Assembly: GCA_964446115.1 (NCBI GenBank)
Contig: CAYUNE010000031.1
Span: forward strand, 62,001 to 126,000
DNA: 64,000 nucleotides
Source of the DNA: CAYUNE01 sp964446115
GTDB taxonomy: Bacteria; Desulfobacterota; Desulfobulbia; Desulfobulbales; Desulfobulbaceae
Direction of reading: 5' to 3'
The notes under the pieces were generated by a model. It was not told the origin of the DNA, did not search any database, and saw only the letters and a program-made list of their open reading frames with translations. A program made the position numbers and the translations under genes. Positions 59,371 through 64,000 of the stretch are shown here, in pieces; within the stretch, counting starts at the first letter, position 1, and every line of letters begins with the position of its first letter.

Positions 59371-61356
59371 ATGCTGACGATCAACAACCTCGACATCCGA
59401 TACGGAAAAAAACACCTCTTCAACAACATCTCCGTCCAGGTCCACACCGGCGACCGCATCGGCCTGGTGGGTGTCAACGGCGCCGGCAAATCGACGCTTT
59501 TGAAAATCATGGCCGGCACCATCGAGGCCGACGGCGGCGTGGTATCCCGGGCCGGCTGGTTCACCGTCGCCTATCTTCCCCAGGAGGTGATCCTCGAAGT
59601 GGGCGACCGTACCCTCTATGAAGAGGCGATCACCGCCTTTGACGAACTCCTCGCCCTGCAGAAAGAATTGGCGGAGATTGAAAAAAAACTGGGGACAATG
59701 TCCGCCGCCGATCCCCGGATGCAGGGACAGCTTCATAAACTCGGTGAACTGCAGCACCTGGTCGAGGGTCACGATATCTACCAGATCCGTGCCCGCACCG
59801 AAAAAATCCTCACAGGCCTGGGCTTTGCCGAAGAGGATTTCAACAGGCCGGTGGCCACCTTCTCCGGCGGCTGGATCATGCGGCTGCTGCTGGCAAAGCT
59901 CCTGCTTCGCCGGCCTTCGTTGCTGCTCCTGGACGAGCCCACCAACCACCTGGATCTCCAGTCCCTTACCTGGCTGGAGGAATTCCTGGAAAGTTATGAC
60001 GGCGGCATGGTGATCATCTCCCATGACCGCGCCTTCCTCGACCGGGTCACCACCCGGACCTGGGAACTGAGCCTTGGCCGGCTGACAGCCTTTAAGGGCA
60101 ACTATTCCCGTTACCTGCGGGAAAAAGAGCAACGGCTGGAAATCGAGCGGGCCGCCTGGGCCAACCAGCAGGCCAAAATCAAACAGACGGAACGCTTCAT
60201 CGAACGTTTCCGCTCCAAGGCCACCAAGGCCCGCCAGGTACAGAGCCGGGTCAAACAGCTGGCTGCCATGGACCGGATTACCCTTTCCGGCACGGAAAAA
60301 AGGGTGCGTTTTTCCTTCCCACCGGCAGCGCCCAGCGGCAAGGAGGTCCTCGCCATCCGGGGACTGACCAAGGGCTTTGGCGATAAAACACTCTTCAGCC
60401 GGGTGGAATTCAATCTGTTGCGGGGCGACAAGCTGGCCGTCGTCGGCGTCAACGGTGCCGGCAAGACCACTTTGCTGAAGCTGATCGACGGTCAACTGGC
60501 GGCCGATGCCGGCGAGCTGCGGCTGGGACATAACGTCGTCAAGACCTATTTCGGCCAGCACCAGGCGCGGGAACTGGCAGGAGAGGCCACCGTACTCGAC
60601 ACCCTCTACCAGCGGGCCTCCGACATGACCATGACCCGGGTTCGCTCCCTGCTGGGCGCCTTTCTCTTTTCCGGTGATGATGTGGACAAGAAGGTCTCGG
60701 TGCTTTCCGGCGGCGAGAAAAGCCGTCTGGCCCTGGCCGCCATGCTGGTGCAGCCGGCAAATCTCATGCTGCTGGATGAACCCACCAACCACCTGGACAT
60801 GAACTCCCAGGAAGTGCTGCAGGAGGCCATGGCCGATTACCGGGGAAGCATCATCGTGGTTTCCCATAACCGCTACTTCGTCAACCGCTTCGTCAACAAG
60901 GTGCTGGAGATCCGTGACGGCCGGGTGCGACTTTTTGAAGGCAATATCGACGACTATCTCGACCGGTGCCGCCGCGAGTCGGAGGCGGAAATAAAGAGCG
61001 ATTCCCGGGCCGGTGCATCCCGGCTGCCCGGAGGCGGGGAAAAAAACCGCGGTCGCCGGGACAAAAAACAGCTGCGCCGGCAACGGGCCCGGCAACGGCG
61101 GGAAAGAAACAGAAAACTGGGTCCCCTGAAAAAAAAGGAAGCCGCCATGGAGGAAAAAATCGAGGAGCTGGAGGAGCGCAAAAAGCGGCTGGAGGCAACC
61201 ATGGGCGATCCGGAACTCTACAGCGACCGGGAAAGGTGGGCCGAGATCAGCCGGGAATATGATACCGTGAAGCGGCACCTGGACAGACATTATCACCGAT
61301 GGGAGGAAATCCAGGAACGAATCGAGACCATCGAAAGGGAACTCGGCGGCCAATAA
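59371..61356 (+). CDS. ABC-F family ATPase (second copy)
   Basis: A 661-aa soluble protein with two ABC cassettes. Cassette 1: Walker A GVNGAGKST, signature FSGGWIMRL, Walker B LLLDEPTNHLDL. Cassette 2: GVNGAGKTT, LSGGEKSRL, LLDEPTNHLDM. The linker with ERFRSKATKARQVQSRVKQLAAMDRI is the ribosome-contacting arm. A long charged coiled coil (about 555-661) ends the protein, similar to YheS/YdiF types. It follows the radical SAM gene by 26 nt. It is distinct from the Uup copy at 20642. Confidence 0.9.
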   Translation: MLTINNLDIRYGKKHLFNNISVQVHTGDRIGLVGVNGAGKSTLLKIMAGTIEADGGVVSRAGWFTVAYLPQEVILEVGDRTLYEEAITAFDELLALQKELAEIEKKLGTMSAADPRMQGQLHKLGELQHLVEGHDIYQIRARTEKILTGLGFAEEDFNRPVATFSGGWIMRLLLAKLLLRRPSLLLLDEPTNHLDLQSLTWLEEFLESYDGGMVIISHDRAFLDRVTTRTWELSLGRLTAFKGNYSRYLREKEQRLEIERAAWANQQAKIKQTERFIERFRSKATKARQVQSRVKQLAAMDRITLSGTEKRVRFSFPPAAPSGKEVLAIRGLTKGFGDKTLFSRVEFNLLRGDKLAVVGVNGAGKTTLLKLIDGQLAADAGELRLGHNVVKTYFGQHQARELAGEATVLDTLYQRASDMTMTRVRSLLGAFLFSGDDVDKKVSVLSGGEKSRLALAAMLVQPANLMLLDEPTNHLDMNSQEVLQEAMADYRGSIIVVSHNRYFVNRFVNKVLEIRDGRVRLFEGNIDDYLDRCRRESEAEIKSDSRAGASRLPGGGEKNRGRRDKKQLRRQRARQRRERNRKLGPLKKKEAAMEEKIEELEERKKRLEATMGDPELYSDRERWAEISREYDTVKRHLDRHYHRWEEIQERIETIERELGGQ

Positions 61357-61385
61357 CCGCCCCATGGGAATGTGGCGGTTATTGG
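61350..61385 (+). terminator. 12-bp hairpin across the ABC-F stop codon
   Basis: CCAATAACCGCC (61350-61361) pairs perfectly with GGCGGTTATTGG (61374-61385) over a 12-nt loop. The TAA stop (61354-61356) lies inside the left arm. No T-tract follows directly, but A/T-rich sequence begins about 10 nt on. It may terminate transcription or stabilise the 3' end. Confidence 0.45.
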
Positions 61386-61530
61386 CTCCGAACGGAAAAA
61401 TCGTGAATTTTTCATGTTTTTGTTATCATTTCCGTCAGATGGGTGTATATATGGACAACATGTTCAGGCAACTTAAGTTGGTAAGGAGTGCTTAATTTTA
61501 TCAAGCCGGGAAAAATGAGGGGGTAATAAT

Positions 61531-63327
61531 ATGATTTTCCACAAGAAATACATTGTTCCACTGCTGTTTTCCTGTGTGATCTGGAGCGTGGGGTTTGGGG
61601 TGATACCGGTAAACGCCGCCGACAGCGGCCGTCAACCCATGGCCGACGACTACTGCGTGGATGACAACGGCGACCGCATCGTCCCTGATCCGGATGCCGA
61701 TGGTGACGGCGTCCTGGACTGCTACGACTGCTGTCCCAATGACCCGAACAAAACCGATACCGATGTCTGCGGCTGCGGCAAGCCGGACACCGACACCGAC
61801 CTGGACGGCTATCCCGACTGTATCGAGGCCTGCGATAACGATCCCTACAAGACAACGCCGGGGCTCTGCGGCTGCGGTGAACCGGACACGGACATGGACG
61901 GCGACGGCACGCCCAACTGCCTGGACGTCTGTTTTGAAGACCCCGACAAGATCACTCCCGGCACCTGCGACTGCGGAGTTCCCGACACCGATGTGGACAA
62001 CGACGGCGTACCCGACTGCAAGGACGGCTGCCTCCATGATCCCAACAAGTCGGCGCCCGGTCTTTGCGGCTGCGGTGTCGTTGATTCGGATACCGACACC
62101 GACGGCGACGGCATCATCGACTGCAACGATCAGTGCCCGGATGATGCCAACAAGGTCAGCCCCGACTCCTGCGGCTGTGGTATTGCCGACATCGACACCG
62201 ACGGCGACGGAACCCTGGACTGCCATGACGGCTGCAGCGAGGATGCGACCAAAACCGTTCCCGGCACCTGTGGCTGCGGCGTGGCCGATACGGACAGTGA
62301 CGGCGACGGAACCGCCGACTGCCACGACATTTGCTCCCAGGACCCCGCCAAGAGCGAACCCGGTGCCTGCGGCTGCGGTGTGGCTGATACGGATGCCGAC
62401 GACAACGGGATAGCGGACTGTCTGGAACAGACCGGCGGTGCCCCGGATCCCTTCCCCTGGATTCTCTTTATGCAGAATTTCCGCTCTCCCTGCGGCGAGA
62501 CCCCAACTTACTGCTACATGGTCGCCGACGGTGACAATTACAACTCCGAAAATTCCGCCTTCCTGAAATATGACTTTGAAACCGGCAAGCTCGATCTCAT
62601 CGGTCGCCTGGGCGTCGGTATGGTGGAGGCCATCGCCATCGGCCCGGACGGCGAGACACTCTACGCCGCCAACGAGGGAACCCTGGGTATCATCAACACC
62701 ACCACAGGTGCCTTCACGCCCATCAAGCCTGGGGGAATCGGCAGCGGCAACGGCGCCCTGGGGCTCATCACCTTCGATGATATCGATGCCCTGTCCTTTG
62801 ATCCCACCACCAACATCCTCTACGGCAGTAACCGCCGTTACGACGGACAGCCCCATGGTGTTGATCTGCTGGTCAAGATCGACCATGTCAAGGGAGAGGT
62901 GATCAAAGGCGGTTTCGGCCCCGGCCTCGATTATGTCATCATCGACACCTCCGGAGTCAATCTCTTCGACACCGACGACCTGGCCTTTGACACCAGAGGC
63001 AACCTCTACGGCATCGCCACCATCTCCGGCGGCGGCGGTGGTGATCGTCTCATGGTCATCGACAAGCTCAGCGGTCGGATCATCGATCACGGCGCCCTGC
63101 AGAACAACGGCGCTCCGGTGCAGGATATGGAGGGGCTCACCTTCTACCACGGCAATATCCTCTACGGCACCACCGGTTATGAATTCGCCCTGCAGGGAAC
63201 GAGCAACTCGCTCTACAAACTCAACAGCGCAACCGGCGCGGCCCAGAGCGTTCTGCGCCTGGACCGCAGCTTCAACGGCTATGTGCCCAAGGATTTCGAG
63301 GCCATTGCCTGCCCGGTCTGCAGGTAA
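61531..63327 (+). CDS. Secreted Cys-rich TSP3-type calcium-repeat protein
   Basis: A 598-aa exported protein. Signal peptide about 1-30 (MIFHKKYIVPLLFSCVIWSVGFGVIPVNAA). Residues 80-302 hold seven tandem repeats, 33 aa each (one is 35), of the form CGCGxxDTDxDGDGxxDCxDxCxxDPxKxxPGx; the Asp clusters resemble thrombospondin type 3 Ca-binding repeats, with cysteines probably forming disulfides. Residues about 325-598 form a beta-propeller-like domain (VEAIAIGPDGETLYAANEGTLGIINTTTGAFTPI; FDTRGNLYGIATISGGGGGDRLMVIDKLSG). It ends CPVCR with no anchor. Binding calcium and adhesion or surface-layer roles are inferred. Confidence 0.85.
   Translation: MIFHKKYIVPLLFSCVIWSVGFGVIPVNAADSGRQPMADDYCVDDNGDRIVPDPDADGDGVLDCYDCCPNDPNKTDTDVCGCGKPDTDTDLDGYPDCIEACDNDPYKTTPGLCGCGEPDTDMDGDGTPNCLDVCFEDPDKITPGTCDCGVPDTDVDNDGVPDCKDGCLHDPNKSAPGLCGCGVVDSDTDTDGDGIIDCNDQCPDDANKVSPDSCGCGIADIDTDGDGTLDCHDGCSEDATKTVPGTCGCGVADTDSDGDGTADCHDICSQDPAKSEPGACGCGVADTDADDNGIADCLEQTGGAPDPFPWILFMQNFRSPCGETPTYCYMVADGDNYNSENSAFLKYDFETGKLDLIGRLGVGMVEAIAIGPDGETLYAANEGTLGIINTTTGAFTPIKPGGIGSGNGALGLITFDDIDALSFDPTTNILYGSNRRYDGQPHGVDLLVKIDHVKGEVIKGGFGPGLDYVIIDTSGVNLFDTDDLAFDTRGNLYGIATISGGGGGDRLMVIDKLSGRIIDHGALQNNGAPVQDMEGLTFYHGNILYGTTGYEFALQGTSNSLYKLNSATGAAQSVLRLDRSFNGYVPKDFEAIACPVCR
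61768..62436 (+). repeat. Seven 33-codon tandem repeats (99-bp period) in the TSP3-type gene
   Basis: The repeats start at codons 80, 113, 146, 179, 214, 247 and 280; the fourth is 35 codons. Conservation is at protein level (CGCG, DTD, DGDG, DC) and the DNA copies are diverged, so this is an old array. Confidence 0.85.
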
Positions 63328-63386
63328 CGATACCAACCCGCGCCCGAATCACCTCAGCCGGGTGATTCGGGCGGTTTCACGAGAAA

Positions 63387-63689
63387 ATGACAAACCCGAC
63401 AGCCGCGATCCAGGCCATGGTCTGGTACAAACAGGAAGACTGGAAACAGCTCAGAAGAATTCTGCCGGACAGTTATCTGCTGCCGAAAAAATATAAGGAT
63501 TGGCTGGCCCGTGCCGAGGAAAAGGAAAGACAGGTCAGAGACAGCGGCAGCGTGGTGATCAAGGTCTTCATCGATCCAATCACCTTTCCCGCCTGGTGCA
63601 GAAAAAAAGGGCGGGAAATGGATGCCGAGTCCCGCACCATGATGGCCATTGAGGTGGCCACCACCAGACAGTTCGGGGAACGGGTGTAG
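63387..63689 (+). CDS. Small protein of unknown function
   Basis: A 100-aa protein (MTNPTAAIQAMVWYKQEDWKQLRRILPDSYLLPKKYKDWLARAEEKERQVRDSGSVVIKVFIDPITFPAWCRKKGREMDAESRTMMAIEV). It has a helical front half and a basic middle. It looks like a real gene: it is on the same strand as pepN, starts 59 nt after the TSP3-type gene and ends 8 nt before pepN. I do not recognise its family. Confidence 0.65.
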   Translation: MTNPTAAIQAMVWYKQEDWKQLRRILPDSYLLPKKYKDWLARAEEKERQVRDSGSVVIKVFIDPITFPAWCRKKGREMDAESRTMMAIEVATTRQFGERV

Positions 63690-63697
63690 GAAAATCC

Positions 63698-64000
63698 ATG
63701 TCCGGCGGAAAGCGTCCCCTCACCTATCTGGCCGATTATACCCCGCCCGACTACCTGGTGGCGACGGTTGATCTCCGCTTTGATCTCGACGAAAGCGCAA
63801 CCCGGGTAAAATCGCGCCTCAGGATGCGGCGCAACCCCGATATTCCGGCTCCTTCTCCACCGCTGGTGCTGCAGGGTGAGCACCTGCTCCTGCGCCAAGT
63901 CGTCCTGGACAATCATTCCCTGACCGAAAGCGATTACCGGCTTACCCCCACAACCCTGACCATTGATGGGGTTCCGGCGGAGTTCACCCTGGAAATCGAA
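63698..64000 (+). CDS. pepN: Aminopeptidase N (M1 family), 5' part only
   Basis: The window ends inside this gene; 101 codons are visible (MSGGKRPLTYLADYTPPDYLVATVDLRFDLDESATRVKSRLRMRRNP...). The start LTYLADYTPPDYLVATVDLRFDLDES is the conserved N-terminal domain of PepN-type M1 zinc aminopeptidases (compare YLKDYTPPDYLIDTVDL of E. coli PepN). The catalytic HExxH lies beyond the window. It begins 8 nt after the 100-aa gene. Confidence 0.85.
   Translation, partial: MSGGKRPLTYLADYTPPDYLVATVDLRFDLDESATRVKSRLRMRRNPDIPAPSPPLVLQGEHLLLRQVVLDNHSLTESDYRLTPTTLTIDGVPAEFTLEIE

Noticed and set aside
59197..61365. A 722-codon open frame on the minus strand
   Set aside because: It lies opposite the ABC-F gene at 59371, has no recognisable domain, and reflects G/C bias at third positions.
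61768..62436. Regular 99-bp spaced repeats that could suggest CRISPR or VNTR
   Set aside because: They encode in-frame 33-aa calcium-type repeats and DNA copies are diverged. No short identical repeats with unique spacers exist in the window.
61501..63336. A 611-codon open frame on the minus strand, opposite the TSP3-type gene
   Set aside because: Its Gly/Val repeats mirror the Asp-rich repeats of the plus strand. The plus-strand frame has a signal peptide and a recognisable repeat family.
1..64000. Insertion sequences, prophage, integrons or attachment sites
   Set aside because: I saw no transposase, integrase, terminal repeats or phage structural genes. The four tRNA genes found here have no adjacent integrase or partial tRNA duplicate.

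Overview
This window is a GC-rich (roughly 60%), densely coded chromosomal segment of a Gram-negative, most likely anaerobic, bacterium. The gene content fits Desulfobacterota, and Desulfobulbales is my best guess. Evidence includes an adenosylcobalamin-dependent ribonucleotide reductase as the only reductase seen, a DUF3373-type outer-membrane porin, GatB-dependent amidation, a periplasmic c-heme sensor kinase, several radical SAM enzymes, and PEP-CTERM/FemAB exopolysaccharide-associated proteins. No rRNA, CRISPR array, prophage or insertion sequence was found. The window looks like core chromosome with some lineage-specific inventions.

Layout. 1-4.4 kb: a four-gene polar amino-acid ABC importer (aapJQMP type). 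4.5-8.95 kb (minus): PiT phosphate transporter, DUF47 partner, a three-domain P-loop/FHA-like/PPP-phosphatase protein and an Arg-rich protein, probably one operon. 9.1-12.0 kb: a VanZ-like protein coupled to an orphan histidine kinase with a CxxCH haem site. 12.1-15.9 kb: a SEC-C protein, nrdJ behind two NrdR boxes, a small Cys protein and DHFR. 16-20.4 kb: a PEP-CTERM protein, an SGNH-like secreted protein with a long acidic tail, and a BepA-like M48 protease. 20.6-23.6 kb: a Uup-type ABC-F, cspA with a terminator-bearing leader, and a PilZ protein. 23.6-29.1 kb: a self-contained SOS mutagenesis operon (lexA2, imuB, dnaE2, HEAT protein) with two AATGT-N6-ACATT operators. 29.1-33.6 kb: gatB, a two-gene RdgC-like unit, tRNA-Lys, tRNA-Glu, cinA and tRNA-Leu. 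33.8-39.5 kb: an RCK potassium channel, a ybeY-pdxJ fusion, phoH, a membrane protein, and a radical SAM/deaminase pair. 40.1-51.9 kb: FemAB, a eukaryote-like hisHF fusion, a sugar nucleotidyltransferase, a lipoprotein, aspS, hisS, a nitronate monooxygenase-like enzyme, pcnB and a YfiH-family gene. 52-55.9 kb: porin, mutM and a phosphopantetheinyl transferase. 56-61.4 kb: cvpA, UPF0280, tRNA-Cys, rnc, radical SAM and a second ABC-F. 61.5-64 kb: a cysteine-rich TSP3-repeat secreted protein, a small unknown, and the start of an aminopeptidase N.

How the genes fit together. Nucleotide supply (nrdJ, DHFR), translation quality and tRNA supply (aspS, hisS, gatB, pcnB, cinA, ybeY, rnc, two ABC-F) and stress mutagenesis dominate. 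The most notable signals are: (1) the LexA-controlled imuB-dnaE2 cassette without imuA, with catalytic residues lost in ImuB and in the DnaE2 PHP domain; (2) the eukaryotic-type HisH-HisF fusion; (3) the FHA-kinase-phosphatase protein next to phosphate transport genes; (4) a short element, AACCRGTCACAGG, repeated in intergenic regions only; and (5) two candidate structured RNAs or leaders. Everything here was read by eye, so family names rest on recognised motifs and not on database searches.
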